Position numbers and translations under genes: made by a program. Below are positions 1 to 7,534 of a stretch of DNA of 24,810 bases, piece after piece; position 1 is the stretch's first letter, and each line of letters opens with the position of its first letter. The stretch is taken from NCBI GenBank assembly GCA_964460185.1, contig CAYWTM010000038.1, forward strand, positions 1 to 24,810. Direction: 5' to 3'. Source of the DNA: JAVJPJ01 sp040217295. Its GTDB lineage: Bacteria > Pseudomonadota > Alphaproteobacteria > Rhodobacterales > Rhodobacteraceae. The notes below the pieces were generated by a model, which was given only the letters and a program-made list of their open reading frames with translations, did not search any database and was not told where the DNA came from.

Positions 1-280
1 GCTTCGACGGGTCGCAGCGCAGCTGCGCCAGAAGCGTCTGGATGTCTCCTCCAGCCCAAGAGCACGCATTGACCCCAGGTGGACGACGACGAAGAGCGTC
101 CCGCCCTCAACCGTCCCGCAGCCTGCCGGCAACCTCCGCGCGGGCGGGACGTCGGGGGGCTCTCACCCCTTTCCAAAGGGGTCACGAAACGGGATTGCAA
201 TGAGATATAAGGGCCTTGGATCCGTGCTCAAATCTGAGCACGGGGGCTGAAGCCCCGCAAGGCAAACCGCCCCGCCCCGC
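1..280. other. Non-coding, hairpin-rich stretch at left edge
   Basis: I see no convincing gene here; all three forward frames lack recognisable protein sequence and the short reverse ORF running into the dehydratase has no family character. The stretch contains several inverted repeats: an 8-bp repeat at 112-119/144-151 (CGTCCCGC and its complement), a tight hairpin at 165-182, a perfect 9-bp stem at 222-230/235-243, and a 6-bp GC stem at 243-248/251-256. Since the dehydratase gene ends at 281 reading leftwards, the last two most simply serve as its 3' end. The 3' end of a gene beyond the left edge cannot be excluded for the first 70 bases. Confidence 0.5.
222..256 (-). terminator. Probable 3'-end double hairpin of the dehydratase gene
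   Basis: Two adjacent stem-loops lie 25-59 bases beyond the stop codon. In the direction of the gene, the first is the GC stem 251-256/243-248. The second is CCGTGCTCA paired with TGAGCACGG (222-230/235-243) around a 4-base loop, a perfect 9-bp stem. No run of T follows, so this is at best a weak intrinsic terminator or a 3'-end stabilising structure. Confidence 0.4.
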
Positions 281-2050
281 TCAGTGATTGTCGCGCGGCA
301 GATCCTTCGCGATCCGCTGATACGCGGTCGCCAGCTCCAGGCACCCGCCCTGCGCCAGTTGACCGACCGTCTTGCGGTACAGTTCCTGCCACGGGGTCTG
401 GTTGTGGATCTCGGGCTGAACCCAGGCGTCACGCCGGGCCTGCCACTCCGCCGCCTCGACCACCGCGTTGAGGGTGCCGGCCCCCAGGTCGAGCCGCACC
501 CGGTCGCCCGTCCGGATCAGCGCCAGGCCGCCCCCCACCATCGCCTCGGGCGACGCATTCAGGATCGAGGGGCTTTCCGACGTGCCCGACTGCCGCCCAT
601 CCCCCACCGTCGGCAGATGATGGATGCCGGCCTGGATCAGGTGGTCGGGCGGCTGCATGTTCACCACCTCCGCCGATCCGGGATAGCCCACGCAGCCCAC
701 ATTGCGGATGAACAGGATCGTCGTCTCGTCGATGCCAAGCTCGGGATCATTGATCCGGTCGTGGTAATCCTCGGGGCCCTCGAACACCACGGCCCGTCCC
801 TCGAACACGCCATCTTGCAAGAACCGCGCCCGGAAATCGGCGGAAATCACGCTGGTCTTCATCAGCGCCGAGTCGAACAGATTGCCCGACAAGACAACAA
901 AGCCAGCCTCTTTCCGGATCGGGGCGTCGAAAGGCCGGATCACATCGTGATCTTCGCTGCGCGCACCGTCCAGCGCCTGCAGCAGCGGTTTGCCCGACGC
1001 GGTCATGACCGTTCCGTCCAACTGGCCCGCCGCCAGCAATTCCCCCATCACCGCCGGCACCCCGCCGGCGCGGAAAAAGCTTTCGCCCAGGTAAGCGCCA
1101 GCCGGTTGCATGTTCACCAGCAACGGCAGCGCAAGGCCATGGGTCTGCCAGTCGGTCACATCCAGATCGACGCCCGCATGGCGCGCGATCGCCTGCAGAT
1201 GCGGCGGCGCGTTGGTGGACCCGCCGATGGCGGTATTGACCTTGATCGCATTGAGAAAGGCCGCGCGTGTCAGGATATCAGACGGCTTCAGGTCTTCCTC
1301 GACCATGCCCACGATCCGGCGCCCGGTCTCGTAGGCCATCGCCATGCGTTCGCGGAACGGCGCAGGGATCGCGGCATTGCCGGGCAGCGACATCCCCAAA
1401 GCCTCGGCCAGCGCGTTCATGGTCGAGGCCGTGCCCATCGTGTTGCAATGGCCAAGCGAGGGCGACGACGAGCACGCGCGCGCCATGAATTCATCATAGT
1501 CGATCTTGCCTTCGGCCAGCAGGCGGCGGCTTTCCCAGATGATCGTGCCCGATCCTGCGCGCTTGCCCTTCCACCAGCCGTCCAGCATCGGGCCGCCATT
1601 GAGCGCGATCGCCGGAAGGTCGACAGTGGCCGCCCCCATCAGCATTGCAGGCGTGGTCTTGTCACACCCGGTCGTCAGCACAACGCCGTCGATCGGGTAG
1701 CCGTGCAGAACCTCGACCAGTGACAGGTATTGCAGGTTCCGGTCCAGCGCCGCCGTGGGCCGCTTGCCGGTTTCCTGGATCGGATGGACCGGAAACTCCA
1801 TCGGAATGCCGCCCGCATCGCGAATGCCCGCCTTGATCCGGTCCATCAAGAACACATGGATCTTGTTGCACGGCACCAGGTCACTGCCCGTCTGGGCGAT
1901 ACCGATGATCGGCTTTTCGGCCTGCAATTCACCTTGCGTGAAGGTCTGGTTCTGGTAGCGCTCCAGGTAAAGCGCGGTCATGCCCGGATTGTTGGGGTTA
2001 TCAAACCACTCCTGGCTGCGGTAACGACGATTTGCGCGGGTATTGGACAT
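281..2050 (-). CDS. xylD: IlvD/Edd-family sugar-acid dehydratase, xylonate dehydratase-like
   Basis: This 589-residue protein belongs to the dihydroxy-acid/phosphogluconate dehydratase family. From memory its N terminus (RRYRSQEWFDNP...MTALYLER) and overall length closely follow Caulobacter XylD, which converts D-xylonate to 2-keto-3-deoxy-xylonate in cytosolic pentose oxidation. The three Cys expected to hold the Fe-S cluster are visible at C61 (PCNKIH), C129 (GCDKTTP) and C202 (HCNTMGTAST). The family C-terminal block GDGRQSGTSESPSILNASPEA is also present. I chose the start at 2050 rather than the ATG at 2062 because GGAA sits at ribosome-binding distance only for the inner ATG, and XylD proteins begin MSN. 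The gene stands alone: no xylose dehydrogenase, lactonase or transporter lies nearby, so L-arabinonate or another aldonate remains possible. Confidence 0.85.
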   Translation of the reverse strand: MSNTRANRRYRSQEWFDNPNNPGMTALYLERYQNQTFTQGELQAEKPIIGIAQTGSDLVPCNKIHVFLMDRIKAGIRDAGGIPMEFPVHPIQETGKRPTAALDRNLQYLSLVEVLHGYPIDGVVLTTGCDKTTPAMLMGAATVDLPAIALNGGPMLDGWWKGKRAGSGTIIWESRRLLAEGKIDYDEFMARACSSSPSLGHCNTMGTASTMNALAEALGMSLPGNAAIPAPFRERMAMAYETGRRIVGMVEEDLKPSDILTRAAFLNAIKVNTAIGGSTNAPPHLQAIARHAGVDLDVTDWQTHGLALPLLVNMQPAGAYLGESFFRAGGVPAVMGELLAAGQLDGTVMTASGKPLLQALDGARSEDHDVIRPFDAPIRKEAGFVVLSGNLFDSALMKTSVISADFRARFLQDGVFEGRAVVFEGPEDYHDRINDPELGIDETTILFIRNVGCVGYPGSAEVVNMQPPDHLIQAGIHHLPTVGDGRQSGTSESPSILNASPEAMVGGGLALIRTGDRVRLDLGAGTLNAVVEAAEWQARRDAWVQPEIHNQTPWQELYRKTVGQLAQGGCLELATAYQRIAKDLPRDNH

Positions 2051-2219
2051 GGGAAGTTCCATTTATTGAAACCATGGGCCGGATATTGAGACTGGCCAAG
2101 ATGTCATACCGCGCGGGTCGCGATGTCACAAGTCAGGCCTGCGCGGTTTGGCCGAACCTTGAGCCAGATCATACTCCACGCGCCGCGAATCTGCGACTGC
2201 CGACACAGGGGAACCTGTC
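2051..2219. promoter_or_regulatory. Divergent promoter region between dehydratase and ABC exporter operon
   Basis: This 169-bp gap separates two outward-facing transcription units and must carry both promoters. A direct repeat GATGTCA occurs at 2100-2106 and 2122-2128, 22 bp apart (about two helical turns), a plausible but unproven operator. I could not assign confident -35/-10 boxes. A GGGGA ribosome-binding site precedes the ATG at 2220. Confidence 0.4.
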
Positions 2220-2927
2220 ATGGATCAAACCGTATTTCGCACCAAGGACCTTACCAAGACCTACGATACCGGCGGGGTTCAGGTTCACGCACTGGCGGGC
2301 GTTGACCTGGAGCTTTACACCGGCGAACTGACCGTGCTCCTGGGCGCGTCGGGCTCGGGCAAATCCACGTTGTTGAATATCCTGGGCGGTCTGGACCACG
2401 CCACGACCGGCCGCGTGTGGTTCCGTGATCTGGAACTGACCCGGCTCGGGGATCGTGCCCTTACGCGTTACCGGCGCGACCATGTGGGTTTCGTGTTCCA
2501 GTTCTATAACCTGGTTCCCTCGCTTTCGGCGCGCGAGAACGTGCAGCTGGTCACCGATGTGGCGCCCAACCCCATGCCAGCGGGCGAGGCGCTGGATATG
2601 GTGGGGCTGGGCCACAGGGTCGACCATTTCCCGTCCGAGATGTCGGGCGGCGAACAGCAGCGCGTCGCCATTGCCCGCGCCATCGCCAAGCGGCCCGAGG
2701 TGCTGTTGTGTGACGAGCCCACCGGCGCGCTGGACAGCAAGACCGGCGTGCTTGTGCTGGAGGTGCTCAAGACCATCAACGACACCCTGGGCACCACGAC
2801 CGTGGTCATCACCCACAACGCCGGCATCCGGGCAATGGCCCACCGGGTGGTGCTGTTCGCCGATGGCAAGATCGTGGACGTGGTCGAAAACGCCAAGCGC
2901 CTCGCCCCTCACGAAATCACCTGGTAG
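2220..2927 (+). CDS. ABC transporter ATP-binding protein (LolD/MacB/YbbA type)
   Basis: This is a 235-residue cytoplasmic nucleotide-binding subunit that powers the permease encoded 4 bases downstream. All ABC ATPase motifs are present: Walker A GASGSGKST (42-50), Q-loop at Q94 in FVFQFYNL, signature MSGGEQQ (141-147), Walker B VLLCDEP (161-167) with catalytic E166, and the switch histidine H199 in VITHN. The FQFYNLVP and DEPTGALDSKTG segments are typical of the LolD/MacB/FtsE group that pairs with FtsX-like permeases. The start is supported by a GGGGA site upstream. It is the first gene of a three-gene operon with an FtsX-type permease and an HlyD-type adaptor, which points to export or envelope lipid/peptide handling rather than import. 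The substrate is not readable. Confidence 0.93.
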   Translation: MDQTVFRTKDLTKTYDTGGVQVHALAGVDLELYTGELTVLLGASGSGKSTLLNILGGLDHATTGRVWFRDLELTRLGDRALTRYRRDHVGFVFQFYNLVPSLSARENVQLVTDVAPNPMPAGEALDMVGLGHRVDHFPSEMSGGEQQRVAIARAIAKRPEVLLCDEPTGALDSKTGVLVLEVLKTINDTLGTTTVVITHNAGIRAMAHRVVLFADGKIVDVVENAKRLAPHEITW

Positions 2928-2931
2928 CCCC

Positions 2932-5289
2932 ATGCAGGCCATCGACATCAAGCTTTTTCGCGATTTCCAACGGCTCTGGGTTCAGGGCGTGGCGATCGCG
3001 GTCGTGTTGTCATGCGGCGTGGCGATCTTGCTGACCGCTTTTGGCATGCACACGGCCCTGACCGACACACGCGCCGCCTATTACGAACGCAATCGTTTTG
3101 CGGAGGTGTTTGTCGATACGCGCCGGGCGCCCGACCGTATCGTAGCCGAGGTCCTGTCCATCCCCGGGGTATACGCGGCAGAGCCACGGGTTCAGGGCCT
3201 GGCCATCCTGGACCTGCCTGACCGGGTCGAGACGGCGATGGGTCAATTCCTGTCCTGGCCCGAAAGCAACGAACCGCTGATGAACCTGCCGATATTGCGG
3301 TCGGGAATCTACCCCGAGCGCGCGGGCGACGTCATGATCAACACCGCTTTTGCCGAGGCCAACGGGTTCGAGATCGGCGACCGTTTTCACGCGAACCTGA
3401 ATGGAATGCGCCGGGAGCTGACGATTACAGGCACCGCGCTGTCGCCAGAGTTCATCTACACCATCGGCCCCGGTGCCTTGATGCCCGACAACGCGGGCTT
3501 CGGGGTTGTCTGGATGCCGCAAGCCGCGATGGAAGCGGCCTTTGACATGGGCGGGGCCTTCAACCATCTGTCCCTGCGGCTGATGCCCGATGCGGTCGAG
3601 GCGGATGTGATTGACCGGCTGGACGATCTTCTCGACCCGTTCGGCGGGCTTGGGGCCTATGGCCGCGACGGGCAGATCTCGGACAGTTTCGTATCGGCCG
3701 AGATCGACCAGTTGCGGTCCATGGCCGTGGTGGTGCCACCGATCTTCTTTGCCATTTCGGCATTTCTTGTCGGCATGGTGATGAGCCGGATCGTGGCCCT
3801 CGACCGATCCGAAATCGGGCTGTTCAAGGCGTTGGGCTATTCCAACCTGGAAATCAGCCTGCACTATCTGTTGCTGGCGGGTCTGATTGCGGTGCTGGGC
3901 GTGGCGATCGGATGGGCGATGGGCACCATCCTCGCGCGTGCGCTGGCCTGGCAATATGCGCGATTCTTCGACTTTCCCTACCTGATGTTTCGCGTGCCGC
4001 CCTGGGTCTACGCCATGTCCGGTCTGGCCGCTCTCCTGACGACGATGGCCGGCGCGCTGCGGGCCGCGCTGATGGCAGCCCGGCTGGCCCCGGCGGTCGC
4101 GATGCAGCCCCCCGCCCCACCGGTTTTCCGGCAGACGGCGATTGATCGCGCGATGGCCACATTGAAATTGAAGCAGACCACGATCATGGTGCTGCGCAGC
4201 CTGATCCGCTGGCCCGTTCGCAGCACGCTGACGGCCCTTGGCCTGGGCGCCGCGACCTCGGCGATCATTGCGTCGGGATTCATGGGCAGCGCGTTGGACA
4301 GGATCATCGATCTGGCCTTCAACCAGTCCTACCGGCAAGACGCGATGGTTCTGTTTACCCACGACGTCCCGGAAACGGCGCTGGCCGATCTGATGAACCT
4401 GCCGGGCGTGATGCAGGCCGAACCGCAGCAGTTCCACGCCGCGACGTTGCGTAACGGGCCGCGCGAAAAACGCATCTCGATCGAGGCCCGGCCACCGGGT
4501 GCCGAACTGAGCCAGGTGATCGGGGCCGACGGGCTTCCCATCGACCCGCCGCCGGGCGGAATTTTGCTGTCTGACCGCCTGGCCGGCCAGCTTGAGATTT
4601 CCGTGGGAGAGATGCTCGAGGTCGAATTCATGACCGGTCGCCGCGAAACGCACCAGATGGTCGTCGCCGGCCTGATCGAGCAATATTTCGGCCTCGGGGC
4701 CTACGTGGACATCAACTATCTCGATGCCACGTTCCGGCGGCAGGCACAGATGTCGGTCGCCAATATCCTGATCGACGAGGCGGACCTTCCCGCGCTGCAT
4801 CGCGCGTTGCAGGACACGCCGGTGATGTCCGGCCTGATCTTGATGGACGAAAACAGGCAGGCCTTCCAGGACACGATCAGCCAGAACGTGGTCGTAATCA
4901 ACGGGGTCTACGCCGTCATCGCCGTGATGATCACGGTCGGCGTGGCCTATAATGCGGCCCGCATCCAGTTGAGCGAACGGTCCCGCGAATTGGCGAGCCT
5001 GCGCATCCTGGGGTTCACGCGGGCAGAGGTTTCATGGGTTCTGGTGGGCGAAACCATGCTGCTGGCGATCCTTGCGCAACCGTTGGGATGGCTGCTGGGT
5101 GCCTGGATCGCGCACGCGCTTTCCACCAGTTTCACCTCGGATCTGTATGCCATCCCGCTGGTCCTCGAACCGGCAAACTTTGCCTGGGCAAGCCTCGTCG
5201 TGCTGAGCGCAAGCCTGGGTTCGGTCCTCATCGTGCGCCGCAGGATCGACCGGATGGACCTGGTGACTGTCATGAAAACACGGGAGTGA
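2932..5289 (+). CDS. ABC transporter permease with duplicated FtsX domains
   Basis: This 785-residue inner-membrane protein is the partner of the preceding ATPase. Hydrophobic segments fall near residues 18-40, 265-285, 311-335, 361-380, 429-452, 654-675, 703-725 and 748-770. That is two copies of the plan of one TM, a large periplasmic domain, then three TMs, as in YbbP/LolC-like permeases. Both halves have the loop after TM2 with a charged coupling stretch (RSEIGLFKALGYS at about residue 288; RSRELASLRILGFT at about 684), the usual contact with the ATPase. The start ATG is 4 bases after the ATPase stop. The open frame extends further upstream, but that part is an out-of-frame shadow of the ATPase gene. 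Like YbbP, it lacks the single-domain architecture of MacB. Confidence 0.88.
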   Translation: MQAIDIKLFRDFQRLWVQGVAIAVVLSCGVAILLTAFGMHTALTDTRAAYYERNRFAEVFVDTRRAPDRIVAEVLSIPGVYAAEPRVQGLAILDLPDRVETAMGQFLSWPESNEPLMNLPILRSGIYPERAGDVMINTAFAEANGFEIGDRFHANLNGMRRELTITGTALSPEFIYTIGPGALMPDNAGFGVVWMPQAAMEAAFDMGGAFNHLSLRLMPDAVEADVIDRLDDLLDPFGGLGAYGRDGQISDSFVSAEIDQLRSMAVVVPPIFFAISAFLVGMVMSRIVALDRSEIGLFKALGYSNLEISLHYLLLAGLIAVLGVAIGWAMGTILARALAWQYARFFDFPYLMFRVPPWVYAMSGLAALLTTMAGALRAALMAARLAPAVAMQPPAPPVFRQTAIDRAMATLKLKQTTIMVLRSLIRWPVRSTLTALGLGAATSAIIASGFMGSALDRIIDLAFNQSYRQDAMVLFTHDVPETALADLMNLPGVMQAEPQQFHAATLRNGPREKRISIEARPPGAELSQVIGADGLPIDPPPGGILLSDRLAGQLEISVGEMLEVEFMTGRRETHQMVVAGLIEQYFGLGAYVDINYLDATFRRQAQMSVANILIDEADLPALHRALQDTPVMSGLILMDENRQAFQDTISQNVVVINGVYAVIAVMITVGVAYNAARIQLSERSRELASLRILGFTRAEVSWVLVGETMLLAILAQPLGWLLGAWIAHALSTSFTSDLYAIPLVLEPANFAWASLVVLSASLGSVLIVRRRIDRMDLVTVMKTRE

Positions 5290-5295
5290 TTTGCA

Positions 5296-6504
5296 ATGGT
5301 CTGGACTGTACGAAGCGTAGGTCTGACAGCCGCCGGTGTGGCCCTGATCGGGGGGCTCGCCTACGTCGCGTTTCGCGAAGACCCGGTGCCGGTCGACCTT
5401 ATCGTGGTGGCCGCCTCACCGATGCTGGTCACAATCGACGCCGATGGCCAGACGCGCATCCGCGAGATCTACGACGTCGCGGCCCCTATCACCGGCACCG
5501 CATTGCGCGCCCCGGTCATGGTCGGCGATCGGGTTATCGCGCAGGAGACTGTCGTGGCGCGGGTGGAACCGGTCGCCCCCTCCTTGCTGGATGCGCGCAG
5601 CCGCGCGCAGGTCGAAGCCGCCGTCGCCGAAGCCGAGGCATCGCTGCAGGTCGCCCGGTTCGAGCTGACCCGCGTCGAGGAAGAAGCAAGCCTTGCGCAG
5701 ATGCAGTTCGATCGCACCCAGACGCTGGTCGCACGCGGCGTATCGTCGATCACGCAACTGGAATCCGACACCCAGGCGCTTGCCGTGGCCCAGGCCGCAG
5801 TCGCTGCAGCCCGGTCGCGCATCGCCATGGCCGAAAGCACACTGGTCCGGATCGAGGCCGGGCTCGTTGGCCCCGAAGATCCGGCCCCCGACGCGCAATG
5901 CTGCGTCGAACTGGTCGCGCCGATATCAGGGGTGGTGCTGTCGGTCGGCACGATCAGCGAACACCCCGTGCTGGCCGGTGCGCCGCTGGTCACGCTTGGG
6001 GATCCCTCAGACCTGGAAATCGTGGCCGACGTCCTGTCGTCGGACGCGGTGCGCATCGGCGAGGGCGCACGCGCCATTGTCGAGCGCTGGGGCGGGGCTG
6101 CACCGCTGGAGGCGGTGCTGGACCGGATCGAACCGGCCGCAGAAACCCGCGTGTCGGCCCTGGGCATCGAGGAACAGCGCGTCGACGTCATCTTTCAGAT
6201 CGTCACGCCGGCCGATGACCGCGCGGGACTGGGCCACGGCTTCTCCGTGTTCCTGCGCGTCGTGGAATGGGAAAGCGATGCCGCGCTGCAGGTGCCACTG
6301 GGCGCCCTGTTCCGCCGGGCGGACCGTTGGGCCGTCTATGTGGTCCAGGACGGCATGGCGGTGGAACGCGAGGTGACGCTGGGCCAACGTGGCGCGCGCA
6401 GCGCCGTGGTGCTGGACGGCCTGTCGCCCGGGGATCGCATCATAACCCACCCAAGCGATGCCATCGCCACGGGCACCGCCGTCGTGGACCGCAGCACGCT
6501 TTAG
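5296..6504 (+). CDS. HlyD/MacA-type periplasmic adaptor (membrane fusion protein)
   Basis: This 402-residue protein is anchored by one N-terminal membrane segment (about residues 5-25) and would span the periplasm from the permease. After a first half-lipoyl strand region (about 60-92, ending VGDRVIAQETVVARVEP), a long Ala/Glu/Arg-rich stretch (about 98-190) has the heptad character of an adaptor coiled-coil hairpin. The second half-lipoyl follows (VELVAPISGVVLSVGTISEHPVLAGAPLVTLGD, broken here by domain turns), then beta-barrel and membrane-proximal domains. It starts 6 bases after the permease stop with GGGAG overlapping that stop. No outer-membrane TolC-like gene lies in the window, so the exporter would need one encoded elsewhere. 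Two adjacent Cys (C202, C203) just before the second lipoyl strand are unusual for this family. Confidence 0.88.
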   Translation: MVWTVRSVGLTAAGVALIGGLAYVAFREDPVPVDLIVVAASPMLVTIDADGQTRIREIYDVAAPITGTALRAPVMVGDRVIAQETVVARVEPVAPSLLDARSRAQVEAAVAEAEASLQVARFELTRVEEEASLAQMQFDRTQTLVARGVSSITQLESDTQALAVAQAAVAAARSRIAMAESTLVRIEAGLVGPEDPAPDAQCCVELVAPISGVVLSVGTISEHPVLAGAPLVTLGDPSDLEIVADVLSSDAVRIGEGARAIVERWGGAAPLEAVLDRIEPAAETRVSALGIEEQRVDVIFQIVTPADDRAGLGHGFSVFLRVVEWESDAALQVPLGALFRRADRWAVYVVQDGMAVEREVTLGQRGARSAVVLDGLSPGDRIITHPSDAIATGTAVVDRSTL

Positions 6505-6531
6505 GCCACGCATCGCGCGCCGCTTGCGCGT

Positions 6532-6735
6532 TCAGATCATCGGCAGGGCCCGTTTGACCAGATCGTCAAGGTCGCTGTCATCCTGCGCCGCGAATGCCTT
6601 GAGTTCGGCGCGCATTTCCGGGCCCCAGAAATCCTTGAGATGTGCGGCCACACTGGTGGCCTGGTCCGCGCCCGGCTGGCTGTGAAAGAACGTGGCGATC
6701 TGATTTGCCATGCGGGTCAGCTTTTCACGCGACAT
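6532..6735 (-). CDS. fdsD: Formate dehydrogenase subunit delta
   Basis: This 67-residue protein starts MSREKLTRMANQIATFF and contains AAHLKDFWGPEMRAEL, the hallmark of FdsD, the small subunit of NAD-dependent molybdenum formate dehydrogenases. In the fds systems FdsD is needed for assembly or stability of an active complex; it carries no cofactor motif. The start at 6735 was preferred to in-frame ATGs at 6750 and 6798 because GGAG lies 9 bases upstream and the family begins at this Met. It overlaps the end of fdhD by 11 bases, so translation is probably coupled. It is the last gene of the fds operon and faces the convergent exporter operon across a 27-base gap. Confidence 0.88.
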   Translation of the reverse strand: MSREKLTRMANQIATFFHSQPGADQATSVAAHLKDFWGPEMRAELKAFAAQDDSDLDDLVKRALPMI

Positions 6736-7534
6736 CTGCGTTGTCTCCATTGATCCGGGCAGCATGGGTAAAGACCTCAAGCCGGGTTCCCCGCGCAAAC
6801 GCGCCGACGGTCAGCCCCGCCGCATCCGCGGTCTTCACGGCATGGGTGGTCGGGGCCGAGACCGCCAGCAAGATCGGGCATCCGGCCAGAACCGTCTTTT
6901 GCACCATTTCCACCGACACCCGGCTGGTCAGCACAATCGCCCCCGTCGCCGGGTCGAGCCCTGCACGCAACAGCGCGCCGATCAGCTTGTCGAGCGCGTT
7001 GTGCCGTCCGACATCCTCGCGGGCCACCAAGATCCCCTGCCCCGGCAGCAAGAACCCCGCCGCATGCACGGCATGGGTCAGGTCATGGAGTGGCTGATGA
7101 TCGCGCAAGGCATCGGGCGCGCCCGCGGCCTCGGCCCAATCGAGCGTCGCGCCTGAGGTCAATCGCGGCAACGGTCGCACCGCCTGTTCGAGCGAGTCGA
7201 TCCCGCATAACCCGCAACCCACCGGCCCCATCATCGCCCGCCGCCGTGCGCCAAGCGCCTCGGCACAGGCCTCGTCGATCCAAAGCCGCGCTTCGATGCC
7301 GTTGGGCATCGTCACGATCTCGACGCTGTCGATCTGGCCGGGGGTGGCGAAGCCTTCGGTCAGGGCGAAGCCCACCGCGAAATCCTCCAGATCCTGCGGC
7401 GTGGCCATCATCACGGCCTGGGTCGATCCATTGCAGGTCACGGCAACGGCCACCTCTTCGGGCAGGGACCGCGCGACGTCGCGCGCGCCCTCGGGCCCGA
7501 TCGCCCGCGAGGATATGGAGCGCGAGGGCGTCAT
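6725..7534 (-). CDS. fdhD: Formate dehydrogenase sulfurtransferase FdhD (FdsC)
   Basis: This 269-residue cytosolic maturation factor passes sulfur from a cysteine desulfurase to the molybdenum cofactor of formate dehydrogenase, which is required for an active enzyme. The catalytic CxxC is visible at C107-G-L-C110 in GPVGCGLCGIDSLEQ. Family blocks LEDFAVGFALTEGF (about 49-62) and ILVAREDVGRHNALDKLIG, and a C-terminal VEMVQKTVLAGCPILLAVSAPTT region broken over two strands, are intact. Its ATG overlaps the stop of fdsA as ATGA (7531-7534), a clear sign of coupling. In Rhodobacter-type operons this position is called fdsC. Confidence 0.93.
   Translation of the reverse strand: MTPSRSISSRAIGPEGARDVARSLPEEVAVAVTCNGSTQAVMMATPQDLEDFAVGFALTEGFATPGQIDSVEIVTMPNGIEARLWIDEACAEALGARRRAMMGPVGCGLCGIDSLEQAVRPLPRLTSGATLDWAEAAGAPDALRDHQPLHDLTHAVHAAGFLLPGQGILVAREDVGRHNALDKLIGALLRAGLDPATGAIVLTSRVSVEMVQKTVLAGCPILLAVSAPTTHAVKTADAAGLTVGAFARGTRLEVFTHAARINGDNADVA

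Noticed and set aside
163..432. Minus-strand ORF of 89 codons at the 3' end of the dehydratase gene
   Set aside because: It overlaps the conserved C terminus of the dehydratase in another frame and runs through the 3' hairpins.
284..1723. Long plus-strand ORF of 479 codons
   Set aside because: It is the reverse-frame shadow of the dehydratase gene: Arg/His/Gly-rich with no family motif, as usual in high-G+C DNA.
3010..4800. Long minus-strand ORF of 596 codons opposite the ABC permease
   Set aside because: Composition is that of an antisense shadow (His, Arg, Gln and Asp rich), and the opposite frame encodes a clear FtsX permease.
6505..6531. Bidirectional terminator between the exporter operon and fdsD
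   Set aside because: The 27-base gap contains only a 5-bp CGCGC/GCGCG stem without T runs, too weak to call.
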